This document shows positions 1 to 9,856 of a stretch of 64,000 nt of DNA, in pieces. The translations under genes and the position numbers were made by a program. Below the pieces are notes generated by a model. It was not told where the DNA came from and searched no databases. It was given only the letters and a program-made list of their open reading frames with translations. How positions within the stretch are numbered: the first letter of the stretch is position 1; every line of letters starts with the position of its first letter. The DNA is from Phragmites australis. Lineage: Eukaryota; Streptophyta; Magnoliopsida; Poales; Poaceae. Location: contig NC_084924.1 of assembly GCF_958298935.1 (NCBI RefSeq), positions 4,030,001-4,094,000 of the forward strand, given 5' to 3'.

Positions 1-458
1 ATCTATACTGTTTAGCATTTTCCAGAAAGTATTTAAATTGAATTATTGGTGTGATTTTTATGCAAAAAAATTTATCCAACGATATTTTTGCCCAGAAAAT
101 TATAAAGTCTAGAAATAATTCTGGAAAAATAGTATAAAGTATTTAAAATTGTTTTCCGCTGCGTATTTTCATTATTAAATTCAAACCAACGGGAGAATTT
201 AATTCTGGAAATGAAAATGATGATTATTATTATAATTTTGTTATTATTCTGACCAACGTTGATTAATAGCAATATTATAATAATATTAATGTATAATCTC
301 ATGTATTAATTCTATTTTGCCCAACGGTGATATAGAATTAGTGCAGGGAACAGTTGTATATTTTGATTTTAACCAACGTTGCAATCAAGGCATGCAATTA
401 TGGTGTCATTTCATGTTCTCACATTATTTGAATTGTATTTTCAGGAGGGTACAACTTG

Positions 459-3400
459 ATGGGTTGTATCAATGAGATTCCAACTCTGAAAGGTGACAAC
501 TATTCAGAGTGGAAAAAGAAGATCGACCTAGCCTTCATCTTGGCTGAGGTTGATTGGGTAGTCACCACACCGTGTCCTACAGATCCTGTGGCACCGGTGA
601 GGGAGACAAACGAGGCTGATGCCGCTTGGGCAACCAGAGATAGGGATTATCAATCCCAAAAGATGGCCTATGACCTTGAGCATAGGAAGTGGGTCACTGC
701 CAACAAGAAATGTTTGGCAGTGATAAAGAACACGATTGAGCCTGCTATTATGGGTTCGATCTCAGAGTGTGACACTGTCACTGAGTACCTGAACAGAATA
801 AAGAGTCAGTTTACTGGCTCTTCAAAGACTTATGCTACCCAGCTGATAAAGCAGCTGGTAACAGAAAGATACTCAGGTGGAGGCAGTGGCATAAGAGAGC
901 ACATACTGAGGATGAGCAACTTGGCATCCAAGCTCAAACCAATGGATCTGGCTCTAAAGGATGAGTTCCTTATCCATTTGATTTTTGCTTCTTTGCCAAA
1001 AGAGTTTGATACATTTGTTGTGAACTACAACATACAGCCCGAGAAGTGGGATTTAGAGAAGCTCATTGCTATGTGTGTGCAAGAAGAGGAAAGGATAAAA
1101 GCTTCACATGGTGGTTTCATCAACTATGTGAAAGAGAATAACAAGAAAAAGAATTTCGATGCCAACTCTCCAAAGGGCAAGGGCAAAGGCCCCATGCAGC
1201 ATCAACAAAAGAAATTCACAGTGGAGAAAGATCAGTGTCTTCATTGCAAGAAGACGGGGCATTACAAGAAAGACTGTCCCGAATTCTTGAAAATGATAAT
1301 GGCAAAGAAAGGTGAGAACATTATTACGTTCATAAATGAAATCCTGTATGTGAGTTATTCGAAATCTACATGGTGGATTGACTCAGGAGCAACTGTTCAT
1401 GTTGCAAACTCATTACAGGGATTCCGTTCGACGAGGACTACGCAAAGAAGCGAAAGACACGTTAAAGTCGCAAATGGAGTCCAAGCAGATGTTGAAGCCA
1501 TTGGCGACCTTCCTCTGGAGCTTGCTGATGGATTCACATTAATTCTTAGAGATGTGCTTTATGTTCCCTCTTTACAGAGGAATTTGATTAGTGTTTCATG
1601 TTTGGACAATGATGGATATGATTGCCATTTTGGAAATGGCAAATGTAAGATAACATTCAATAATGCATGTGTTGGGATTGCTATCTTACAAAATGAGTTA
1701 TATTTGTTATCACTACGTGATGAAGTAAATGTTATATGTGATAGTGAAAACGTATCCTCGTCTGCGGATGTAAACAGAAAACGAAAGCGAACTCAAGATG
1801 CGTCGTCGAAATTATGGCACTGTCGTTTAGGCCATATTTCGAGGGGGAGAATAGAGAGACTAGTAAAGAATGATATTCTTCCTCCATTAGAGTTCGCAGA
1901 CTTAGAGCAATGCAGAGATTGCATAAAAGGAAAATATGTAAAGAAAATTAAGAAAAATGCCAAACGAAGCACAGGAATATTAGAAATAATCCACACAGAC
2001 ATATGTGGTCCATTTCCTGTGAAAAGTGTGGATGGTTTTGACTCGTTCATAACATTCACAGATGATTACTCCCGTTTTGGCTATATTTATCCAATTAAAG
2101 AAAGAACAGAAGCATTGGATAAATTTAAGATATTCAAAGCAGAAGTTGAGAACCAACACAGTTTAAAGATTAAGATAGTCAGATCTGACCGTGGAGGGGA
2201 GTACTACGGTCGTCATACCCCGTATGGACAGATTCCTGGACCTTTTGCAAGGTTCTTACAAGAAAATGGAATAGTAGCCCAGTATTCGACACCGGGCGAG
2301 CCTCAGCAAAATGGAGTAGCTGAAAGGCGTAACCGTACCCTGATGGATATGGTGCGTAGTATGATGAGTTACTCATCCCTACCATTGGGTCTATGGATAG
2401 AAGCATTAAAGACAGCAATCCATATTCTCAATAGAGTACCAAGTAAATCGGTGCCCAAGACACCGTATGAGTTGTGGACAGGGAGAGTACCCTCACTAAA
2501 GCATTTACGTGTGTGGGGGAGCCCAGCTGAGGCCAAGGTGTTTAACCCAAACATTGGGAAGCTAGATCCCAAAACAGTTAGTTGCCATTTCATTGGCTAT
2601 CCTGAAAGATCGAAAGGTTATCGTTTCTACTGCCCTGATAGATATACAAAGTTTGTGGAAACGAGACACGCAATCTTCCTAGAAGATGAGATGATGAGGG
2701 GGAGCGTGGTAGCTCGAGAGTTTGACCTTGAGGAGAAGCGGGAATATGTGCCCACTCCGTTGACTCATGAGCCATTCTTCTCACTACCCGTTGTAGCTGC
2801 ACCAACAGTGGAAGACACTGTGATGCAAGCACCTGTGGTTGTCCCTCCTGTGGCAACAACGAATGAAGATGTGGAACCTGTGCTTCAGGAACCCATGGAA
2901 GCTATTGCCACAGATCAAGGGGAGCAACAACAGCCTCAACTTGAAAATGTTTCAAATGTAGAGGCTCCTAGAAGGTCTCAAAGAGTGAGAAGATCAGCTA
3001 TCCCTGACGATTATAAAGTGTATAACATCGAAGAGTTTCAAATGGAAGGTGATCCTACCTCGTTTGAAGAAGCCATGAGAAGCGAACACTCATCCAAGTG
3101 GCTTGAGGCCATGGAAGATGAGATAAGATCAATGAGTGCCAACGAGGTTTGGGACTTAGAGGTAATTCCTAAAGGAGCCAAAACAGTGGGCTGCAAATGG
3201 GTCTACAAAATAAAATATGACTCCCAAGGGAATATAGAAAAGTATAAAGCGCGACTTGTGGCAAAAGGCTTTACGCAAAGAGAAGGGATTGATTACAATG
3301 AGACCTTTTCTCCAGTCTCATGTAAAGATTCCTTCAGAATCATAATGGCGCTGGTAGCCCACTATGATTTAGACTTGCATCAAATGGATGTAAAGACAGC

Positions 3401-4616
3401 ATTCCTTAACGGGGATTTAGACGAGAGTGTCTATATGGCACAACCGAAAGGCTTTGTCGTAAAAGGAAAAGAACGTCTGGGATGCCGCTTAAAGAAATCC
3501 ATTTATGGGTTGAAACAGGCTTCAAGGCAGTGGTACTTGAAGTTTGATAAGACAATAAGACAGTTTGGGTTCAAAGAAAATGTAGAGGACAATTGTGTAT
3601 ATTCAAAGTTTAAAAGTGGAAAGTATATCTTTCTGATCTTATATGTGGATGACATCTTGCTTGCGAGTAGTGATGTCAGCCTAATGAAAGAAACAAAGAA
3701 GTTCTTGTCCTCGAACTTTGATATGAAAGATCTCGGTGAAGCTGCATATGTTCTGGGAATTGAGATACACCGAGATAGAAGCAAAGGGGTATTAGGACTG
3801 TCACAAAAGGCATACATAGAAAAGGTCTTGAAAAAGTTCAGTATGCATAAGTGTAGTGCCTCACCTGCACCCATAGTCAAGGGCGATAGATATGGGGATT
3901 TTCAATGCCCAAAGAATCAATACGAGATCGATCAAATGAAAGTGGTACCATATGCTTCAGCTGTCGGGAGCTTACAATATGCGCAAGTTTGTACACGCCC
4001 TGACATAGCTTTTGTCACCGGGTTACTTGGCAGATTTCAAAGTAATCCAGGACCAGAACACTGGAAATTGGTAAAGAAGGTCTTGCGTTATTTGCAAGGC
4101 ACAAAAGGCCTCATGCTAACGTACAGAAAATCAGATTCCTTGCACATAGTAGGGTACTCGGATTCTGATTATGCGGGAGATGATAGAAAGTCCACGTCAG
4201 GGTACGTGTTTACTCTCGTAGGAGGAGCAATATCATGGAAAAGCTCCAAACAAACCGTCACTACATCGTCCACAATGTATGCCGAGTTTGTAGCATGTTA
4301 CGAGGCAACGGGGCAGGTGAACTGGCTAAAGAAGTTCGTACCCGGTTTAAAGGTGGTTGACGACATCTATAGACCACTAAAGTTATACTGCGATAATTAT
4401 CCGGCAGTACAGTACGCTCACAACAATAAGTCAAGTGGTGCTGCCAAACACATTGACATAAAGTATTACGTTGTGAAGGATAAAGTCCGGGATCAAATCA
4501 TAAGTCTCGAGCATATAAGTACAGCAAGGATGCTCGCGGATCCGCTAACGAAAGGCTTACCACCCAACGTGTTCAAGGAACATGTAGCCGGCATGGGGTT
4601 AAGGGATAGCCTGTGA
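459..4616 (+). CDS. copia gag-pol polyprotein
   Basis: Single ORF of about 1385 codons with no stop or frameshift. Numbering from nt 456: UBN2/gag-like N-terminal part (about 10-220); CCHC zinc knuckle [14 protein letters not shown] from residue 261; aspartic protease WWIDSGA with Asp 309; pre-integrase LWHCRLGH; integrase catalytic Asp 515 (HTDICGPF), Asp 578 (VRSDRGGEY) and Glu 623 (GVAERRNRT); reverse transcriptase with YVDD at 1063-1066; RNase H near the C-terminus ([16 protein letters not shown]). It encodes particle protein and the enzymes for copying and integrating the element. The first ATG is at 459, but the frame is open back to a splice acceptor at 444, with an in-frame stop (TGA, 429-431) just before it. 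The true start may therefore lie on an upstream exon in the LTR (see 5155-5197). Confidence 0.93.
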   Translation: MGCINEIPTLKGDNYSEWKKKIDLAFILAEVDWVVTTPCPTDPVAPVRETNEADAAWATRDRDYQSQKMAYDLEHRKWVTANKKCLAVIKNTIEPAIMGSISECDTVTEYLNRIKSQFTGSSKTYATQLIKQLVTERYSGGGSGIREHILRMSNLASKLKPMDLALKDEFLIHLIFASLPKEFDTFVVNYNIQPEKWDLEKLIAMCVQEEERIKASHGGFINYVKENNKKKNFDANSPKGKGKGPMQHQQKKFTVEKDQCLHCKKTGHYKKDCPEFLKMIMAKKGENIITFINEILYVSYSKSTWWIDSGATVHVANSLQGFRSTRTTQRSERHVKVANGVQADVEAIGDLPLELADGFTLILRDVLYVPSLQRNLISVSCLDNDGYDCHFGNGKCKITFNNACVGIAILQNELYLLSLRDEVNVICDSENVSSSADVNRKRKRTQDASSKLWHCRLGHISRGRIERLVKNDILPPLEFADLEQCRDCIKGKYVKKIKKNAKRSTGILEIIHTDICGPFPVKSVDGFDSFITFTDDYSRFGYIYPIKERTEALDKFKIFKAEVENQHSLKIKIVRSDRGGEYYGRHTPYGQIPGPFARFLQENGIVAQYSTPGEPQQNGVAERRNRTLMDMVRSMMSYSSLPLGLWIEALKTAIHILNRVPSKSVPKTPYELWTGRVPSLKHLRVWGSPAEAKVFNPNIGKLDPKTVSCHFIGYPERSKGYRFYCPDRYTKFVETRHAIFLEDEMMRGSVVAREFDLEEKREYVPTPLTHEPFFSLPVVAAPTVEDTVMQAPVVVPPVATTNEDVEPVLQEPMEAIATDQGEQQQPQLENVSNVEAPRRSQRVRRSAIPDDYKVYNIEEFQMEGDPTSFEEAMRSEHSSKWLEAMEDEIRSMSANEVWDLEVIPKGAKTVGCKWVYKIKYDSQGNIEKYKARLVAKGFTQREGIDYNETFSPVSCKDSFRIIMALVAHYDLDLHQMDVKTAFLNGDLDESVYMAQPKGFVVKGKERLGCRLKKSIYGLKQASRQWYLKFDKTIRQFGFKENVEDNCVYSKFKSGKYIFLILYVDDILLASSDVSLMKETKKFLSSNFDMKDLGEAAYVLGIEIHRDRSKGVLGLSQKAYIEKVLKKFSMHKCSASPAPIVKGDRYGDFQCPKNQYEIDQMKVVPYASAVGSLQYAQVCTRPDIAFVTGLLGRFQSNPGPEHWKLVKKVLRYLQGTKGLMLTYRKSDSLHIVGYSDSDYAGDDRKSTSGYVFTLVGGAISWKSSKQTVTTSSTMYAEFVACYEATGQVNWLKKFVPGLKVVDDIYRPLKLYCDNYPAVQYAHNNKSSGAAKHIDIKYYVVKDKVRDQIISLEHISTARMLADPLTKGLPPNVFKEHVAGMGLRDSL

Positions 4617-4912
4617 TTCCTGGACTACTAGGGCCCAAAAGTCAAAGAATCTGTTTCAAAACAGAGACGTGCTTGTAGCTACCAAATCTATCGGCGATTG
4701 ACCGTGACGATGAAGTATGCTCTATGCAACTATCTGTGATGGAATGGGATAAAAGTAAAAGTTTAAAAGTAAAAGTGTAGAGTGAGATCAAGGGGGAGAA
4801 TGTTAGACTGATCTCTCACTAATTAAGCCCAACGGCTTAATTAGAACCTTGACCCGCGCCCTGATCGGGGGCGTCCAGCCCAATTTGGCTGGTGGGCCCC
4901 CGTCGCCAGCGC

Positions 4913-4920
4913 TATAAAAA
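4913..4920 (+). promoter_or_regulatory. TATA box of copia LTR
   Basis: GCTATAAAAAGAGG lies about 112 bp into the LTR, at the expected U3/R position. The GC-rich sequence following it is the presumed R/U5 region. Confidence 0.6.
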
Positions 4921-5154
4921 GAGGTGGGGGGCCGGGGCGCTCGGCACGAGGTTCACCGCGCCGCTAGTCACCCCACCGACACCTAAACCCTAACCGATCT
5001 AGAGGAGGGGGCGCTGTGCCGACGGGAAGCTCCACCTGGCCCTCTGCGTCACGCCCTGGACTACGTGCGCCTACGTCACCATCGTCGGACGCCGGCGAGC
5101 CCTTCTGCCCCGACCGTCGCTGCCCTAGCGCAGAGCTCCACCGACGAAGCAGAG

Positions 5155-5197
5155 ATGGCGGGTTCTAGCAACCCTACTCCAACCACTGGAGTCTCAG
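5155..5197 (+). CDS. candidate first gag exon inside the LTR
   Basis: ATG plus 13 more codons (MAGSSNPTPTTGVS) and one extra base, followed by the donor CAG|GTATGA at 5198. The acceptor TTTTCAG at 444 in the element leader leaves two bases that complete a glycine codon and continue in frame into the gag ORF ([11 protein letters not shown]). The copy seen here is in the 3' LTR; the functional copy would be in the 5' LTR outside the window. The exon border and frame are visible; splicing is inferred. Confidence 0.45.
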
Positions 5198-5288
5198 GTA
5201 TGAACCCATCCATCTCCCCCCTCTCTCCCTTCTACTCTCGGTAGTGCGGTCATCGGGTTGTTGAAGATGAACATTACATAGCTATCAG

Positions 5289-5399
5289 CCAGGGATTCAG
5301 GACACCCTCAAGAAGGTGGCAGAGCAGAGAGGGGAGAGCTGGGACCAGAAGCTATCACAGCTCAAGAAGAACAAGCAATGGCACGTTGAAGTTTACTAG
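5289..5399 (+). pseudogene. unidentified terminal coding exon beside the LTR
   Basis: Ten bases after the presumed LTR end there is an AG acceptor (CTATCAG, ending 5288). An open stretch of 36 codons to TAG follows, rich in Lys, Gln and Glu and ending KQWHVEVY. I do not recognise the protein. The following 400 bp look like a 3' untranslated region. It may be the last exon of a host gene whose intron took the copia insertion, or just chance coding. Confidence 0.3.
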
Positions 5400-6307
5400 G
5401 ATTCGAATTCAGGATTTATGGTTGTGCTGCGAGTCGATGCCGAGAGAAGACACAAAACAAATGATTGGATGATTCTTGCAGCGGTGTAAGACTATAACAA
5501 ATTTTCTTTTTTGGGGGAATCATAAAACACCACCCATGTAATTCATAAGCTTCTGCATCACACGATGCACAGAATGAAGCATGTAACTTTTAGTCGTTTA
5601 CAAATGCAGTGCAGACGTGCGGCGCTTTCCTATCCTTTCCATGTCATACGGCCCTTGTCCAGGTCGTATGCATATGAATTGCGATGAAATATTGTTGATT
5701 CAAATGTTTAAAACATGCCTCCTGGAGCAGCCAGCGTTTTTCTGGCCTCATTTCGTCTGCAAACAAACACTTCCATTTAAGTGCTTGGATTGCTCCTCCT
5801 ATCAAGAAAAGAAAAAGGAATAAGAAAAAAAAAACCCAGCATTGCTGCTGTTCAGAGCTTGCCCCTTGTGACCGTTAACTGGCCATGTTGTGCTGTCAAC
5901 TGACGAGCGGCAATCTTAAGATCATGCTACGAACAAAGTTTTTCCAAAATGGTATGCAGGTGAGATGATTTATCTCATCACATATTATGCACTAGGATTC
6001 GTGTGCTGCAAATACGCAGTGCACATCTGTTTGGTCTCGTATCCACTGCACGAATCTAGATGGTGTGGACACGACAAATCTCCCGTGCTCTCTCTCTCAT
6101 GTGCTGTCCCGAAAGTTCTGACATTAGAGTTTAGCACTTTTTTGCATTAGAGACCCATGGGTTCATGATTAAGCTCCTGCTCTAGTTACCAATGCATGCC
6201 TCAATGATTTCATTTTTAAAAATTCTAGAGCTGAACCTAGATGCAACTCCTCTTTGTTATTCTTTCAGATTGCTTATAATTATCTACGTACTATGGTTTG
6301 TACACAG
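5400..6307. other. non-coding spacer
   Basis: AT-rich sequence with T-runs and no convincing coding exon. It separates the small exon at 5289 from the tomosyn-like exons at 6308. Confidence 0.5.
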
Positions 6308-6978
6308 GTACATAGACAACATTAACACAGTATACAGAAAAGACAACTCACCCAGGGAAGACTCTTCCTATGTAGTGAAGTCTCATAAAGAAAAGAAAAA
6401 GGTAATTAACTGATCATAGAATAATTGGAAGCCATCTATGTATGTTTTCTGACAATAGAAGTTTGGAACTCAACAGGGCCTGTTTGGAATGATTATGAAA
6501 GATACTAAAGAAAGCAAGGCAAAAGATAGTGATGTAAATGGCAATGAACTACGTATTGCAACGACTTCTGAAGAGCTGACTTCAATATTTTCATCAGCCA
6601 ACTTCACTCCATCTGAGAAAAGGAACAGTTCACTAAAAGATGATGAAAATACCGAGCTGGACATAGGTACATGCTATCGTTTTGCTTTTTACTTCTGCAA
6701 CAGTCTAGGTATACTTATGGTTATATGTTTCTCTGTGAAGATGATATCGACATTGACGACAACGCACAGAAGCAGAAAGGACCACATTTCCCAGGTCTAA
6801 GCAAAGAGAAAATCAACAAGGGATTCCAAACCCTCAGAGGTTAGTAAAGGATATTAATAAGGTGGTCATAAATTTCTAATCCACTGTGTGACTTCGTAAA
6901 ATTGGATCCTGATTCAACTATATGAAAATGTGTTATGTCATTTATGGATATTCAGGAAAGTTGAAGCCCAGGACATAA
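6308..6978 (+). pseudogene. 3' exons of a tomosyn/Lgl-like gene (partial)
   Basis: Four exons join with matching phases: 6308-6401, 6477-6666, 6741-6839 and 6956-6978, ending in TAA. Together they read as an acidic, charged C-terminal tail with the landmarks GLFGMIMKDTKESKAK, SIFSSANFTPSE, ELDIDDIDIDD, and a final FQTLRGKLKPRT. From memory this pattern matches the C-terminal tail of plant tomosyn-like WD40 (Lgl/Sro7 family) proteins, which bind SNAREs in vesicle fusion. The large WD40 part is not found upstream within the window, so this is a truncated copy or a gene whose 5' part lies beyond the copia insertion. Introns have GT...AG borders except that the acceptor at 6740 is a weak GAAG. 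Confidence 0.5.
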
Positions 6979-7530
6979 GAAAAGGTGAATTCGAGAAATA
7001 AAAAACCTGAAGATGAAACAGCAATGAGTCAAGTTGACCACATAAAGATGAAGTAGATATGCAAAAAATGATGTGAGTGAAAAGAAGCACAAGTAAATCA
7101 TCAACATTATGAATTGCAAGACACTACCATTACAAGTTTTTGACTTAACTGGTTAATCATAGAACTTATAACTTATGCATCAGTCCCCTTGTGCCATCAT
7201 AATTTAGTCTTTGAATGGTCATTTCCAAGAACTTCCTATCTAATAATCAATTTGGAAAATATATGCAGCCTTGAAATATCTCTAAAGCTGTCAGTAAACG
7301 GCTGTCGCCCTGTAGTCATCAGAAATGAGCTAATAACATCAGCTTGAAATGTACTTCACTCGTTACACACGAATTCAAACGACCCTGAGTATGATCAAGC
7401 CAGCTAATAACACTGCACACATGAATTCGCTTTTGATCAAAATTACAAACACCTTGTGTGCAATGCGAAGGGTACTTTTTCCACACAAAAAGGATAATCA
7501 GCTCATTTCACCCAGAGGAGACAGAGGACG
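6979..7530. other. 3' flank and spacer
   Basis: AT-rich, no supported coding sequence. Probably 3' untranslated sequence of the preceding fragment and spacer. Confidence 0.4.
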
Positions 7531-8162
7531 TCACTTACCAGAGGAGCAGGATCCTCGTCGGTTCGCCAGCGCAAGGTCCGCTGAATGAAACGGCACGCTC
7601 GCTCTCGCATGGCTTGCTGCGCATTTCACCCATTTGCGATGTGCGCGCGCCGGCGAGGAGCTGTTGGCCGCGACGCATCCACGCTGGCCAGGAGGAGGCG
7701 ACGATGGCGACGCTCGTGCTTGCCAGCGAGGGGTCAAGGGGATGGCTGCCGCTATTGCGCGGTGTGTGCGTGATGGTGAGGAGGCGACGATGGCGCAGCG
7801 TGTGCACGTCGGGGAGTGGGCTAAGTGACACCGGTGCTTGATTCGAGGCGGCGGGGTGAGGAGGAGATGGGTGCGATGTGAGCAGGCGGCGGCGGGGTGA
7901 GGAGGAGTTGGGCGCGGGATGAGGAGAGATGGGCGCGATGCTTCGGGAGTACTCGCGGCTTCTCTCTCGCGCCCAGCGACGACGCGAGCGAATCCGGGAG
8001 CTTTGGACCGTCCGATGGAGAACATGGACGGCCCTGGTTTCTTGGATTCGTTGCTCTGCGCTTTTTTGGCGGGAATATTGTTCACCAAGGGCTAAACCAA
8101 AATTTGAATAGTTGCATTATAGTAGTAGAGATTTAAATAGTTGCATTATAGTAGAAGAGATA
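7531..8162 (-). mobile_element. Helitron-like 5' end with GC-rich cargo (minus strand)
   Basis: On the minus strand, TCTCTACTACTATAATGCAAC (from about 8131 downward) is the typical 5' start of plant Helitrons. It is preceded by a second, slightly diverged copy 29 bases further out (TCTCTTCTACTATAATGC). Inside follow an AT-rich stretch and then a GC-rich block (about 7531-8060) that looks like a captured 5' exon or promoter but whose reading frames I do not recognise. No matching 3' hairpin plus CTAG was found to the left, so the element is incomplete or its other end is unrecognised. Confidence 0.4.
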
Positions 8163-8544
8163 TTGAAGAGAGCTTACATCCCTGTTTTACAGACAGGACT
8201 CTGGAAAAACATGAATTTACAACACAGCCCACAAACAAAGCTTTCCCAATTGCAAATTTGTCACAGAAGGCCCTAGGAAACACAGAATTTACGCGACAAA
8301 TCACCCGTGCTCTATTTTGGTAGTGTATTTTCCATCTTGCTACCCTCGTCACATTCCCCTTTTTCTCTTGCTGTGCACATTATTCGCATCTGGAATCAGC
8401 TGCACACATCTTCACCTAACGCCACCACCACTGCTAAATTATTCTGTATCTCTGCCTCACTGCTCCTGAAGATCCATGACAATAACCAAAGACATGTCAT
8501 GCAGCAAGACATCGTCAGGGTTCTCTTCCTTCTCCAACCTGTCA

Positions 8545-8807
8545 GACCATCCCAACTATATTTTTTTTTCATTTTCTTTCTAATTTTCTTCTTTATTTTT
8601 ATTATCTTTATTTTCTCTTATCTTTAACAGCTTCTCTTCAAAAGGATTCATAAAGAGAAATAGGGAAAAATGAGAGAATTCTGTGCTGGATAGAATAGTC
8701 TCACTTCGTGATAGAAACCGTGAAAAAAAACCATTGAAATGATGAAGAAAACGAAAATTCTGTCGCAAAGAGATTTTCGTCCGCGAAAGGATTCTTTTGG
8801 GATAGTC
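8545..8807. mobile_element. Tourist-like MITE, family copy A
   Basis: Copy of a dispersed roughly 265-bp element that also occurs at 32478-32743 (inverted) and 54075-54340. Ends GACCATCC...GATAGTC, flanked by the 3-bp direct repeat TCA (8542-8544, 8808-8810). Internal landmarks shared by the copies: TTTATTTTCTCTTATCTTTAACAGCTTC and GAAACCGT...GAAAACGAAAATTC. A short TIR with a 3-bp TNA target duplication is typical of PIF/Harbinger-derived MITEs. Confidence 0.6.
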
Positions 8808-8810
8808 TCA

Positions 8811-9200
8811 CAACCTGAAACGTGGCTCATGCTTCCCCTCCTGATACATTCACTAGGGGGTGTGTTTAGTTCTGCGGACGAGATTTTGTAGAGTTGTATC
8901 GTATAAATAGGTTGAGTAGGGTCATATTTATTGAAAAAAATAGTTTATTGTATATGTTTAATATGCTAAGTTGAGTTTTTATTTAGTTAGCTGAATTTGA
9001 GGATATATGAGCGGATGTAAAAGTTATGATTATAATTAGTTATTTATATTAAAATAATTATGTGAAATTGATAAGTGGACTCGTCTGTATCTACAGATGG
9101 AGATCCGTCGAGTCAGGTTGCAAAGTAAGATTATATATTTGCACCATTCAAATTGAGACTATAGTAATACATACAGGTAACAAAATAGATTTATTATTAG
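8811..9200. other. AT-rich repeat-like spacer
   Basis: Begins with GGGGTGTGTTTAGTTCTGCGG at about 8858, reminiscent of MITE ends (GGTGTGTTTRG-type), followed by AT-rich sequence. I could not define a matching second end. Confidence 0.3.
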
Positions 9201-9730
9201 AATTCTACGTATCCGCTACATTATAACAGAAGAGATGCGGGGACCTAACAAGCAACACCTTCCGACGCCGCCACCTGACACCAACTAGCGGCGGCCCCTC
9301 GCATCGGACAGTCAGAACACACGCGGCCCCACATGCCGCCACGATACCGACGGCGCACGATTCACATCCGGGCGCCCTGCCTAACCGGGACCGGGAGGGC
9401 CCCGCCGCCGACGCCAGCATGGCCGCTCGCGGACTCAACGGCGGCCACGACCGCTCCCTTTCCTCTGCCGCCACGCCGCCAGCCAGTTTCGTCAGCGCGG
9501 CGTGCGCTGGCGACGCGCGGGCTGCTCGTCCGCCGCCTCCCCAACCACTGCTTCCCTGCCTTGAGCCATTGACGCACTCGGGCGCGCTCTGCTGATCGCT
9601 CGGACGCATACTCCCTGGCGCGTCCCTGTCGCGCGCATTACTGCTCCGACCCCGCTTCACTCCTTTCCTTTCCTTCCTCGTCGGTGTCGCCTCCCCGGTC
9701 GAGTCTCCCACTTGGTTTCCCCCTCCCCTC

Positions 9731-9740
9731 TTATCCTCTA
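9731..9740 (+). promoter_or_regulatory. possible TATA box of the WPP domain-associated protein gene
   Basis: CTCTATAATCTTG about 120 bp upstream of the ATG at 9857, in a GC-rich promoter and leader region (9230-9850) that contains no other supported gene. Confidence 0.35.
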
Positions 9741-9856
9741 TAATCTTGTCTCTTGCTCGCGCGATTAGTTGCTAGTTACCTGCTGACCTGCTGTGGCGGC
9801 TGTGGCTGCAGTGGCGACGCGGAGGTGTGCCGGCGGTGGGCGAGGACGGAGCAGCC

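Larger units (their letters stand above)
1..5278 (+). mobile_element. Ty1/copia LTR retrotransposon, 5' LTR cut off by window start
   Basis: Internal leader (1-444), an uninterrupted gag-pol ORF, a polypurine tract (AAGGGGGAGAA, ending at 4800) and a 3' LTR beginning TGTTAGACTG at 4801 and probably ending ACATTACA at 5278. The 5' LTR and the primer binding site are not visible, so position 1 lies inside the internal leader. Order protease-integrase-reverse transcriptase-RNase H is the copia order. The intact ORF suggests a fairly recent insertion. Target-site duplication cannot be checked from this window. The right LTR edge is inferred from the terminal CA and could be off by some bases. Confidence 0.92.
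4801..5278 (+). repeat. 3' LTR of the copia element
   Basis: Starts with TGTTAGACTG directly after the polypurine tract. It contains a TATA box (TATAAAAA, 4913-4920) and then a GC-rich transcribed part. Within that part is an ATG at 5155 followed by 14 codons and a GT donor at 5198. Its end at 5278 (ATTACA) is inferred. About 478 bp, normal for copia LTRs. Confidence 0.75.

Noticed and set aside
5281..5292. GCTATCAGCC as a copia primer binding site (TATCAGAGC-like)
   Set aside because: It follows the 3' LTR, where no primer site is expected, and lacks the GAGC part; read as a splice acceptor candidate instead.
7531..8088. 185-codon minus-strand ORF
   Set aside because: Overlaps other long frames in the same GC-rich block, composition is Pro/Ser/Ala/Arg-biased, and no family landmarks are seen; treated as Helitron-associated GC-rich sequence.
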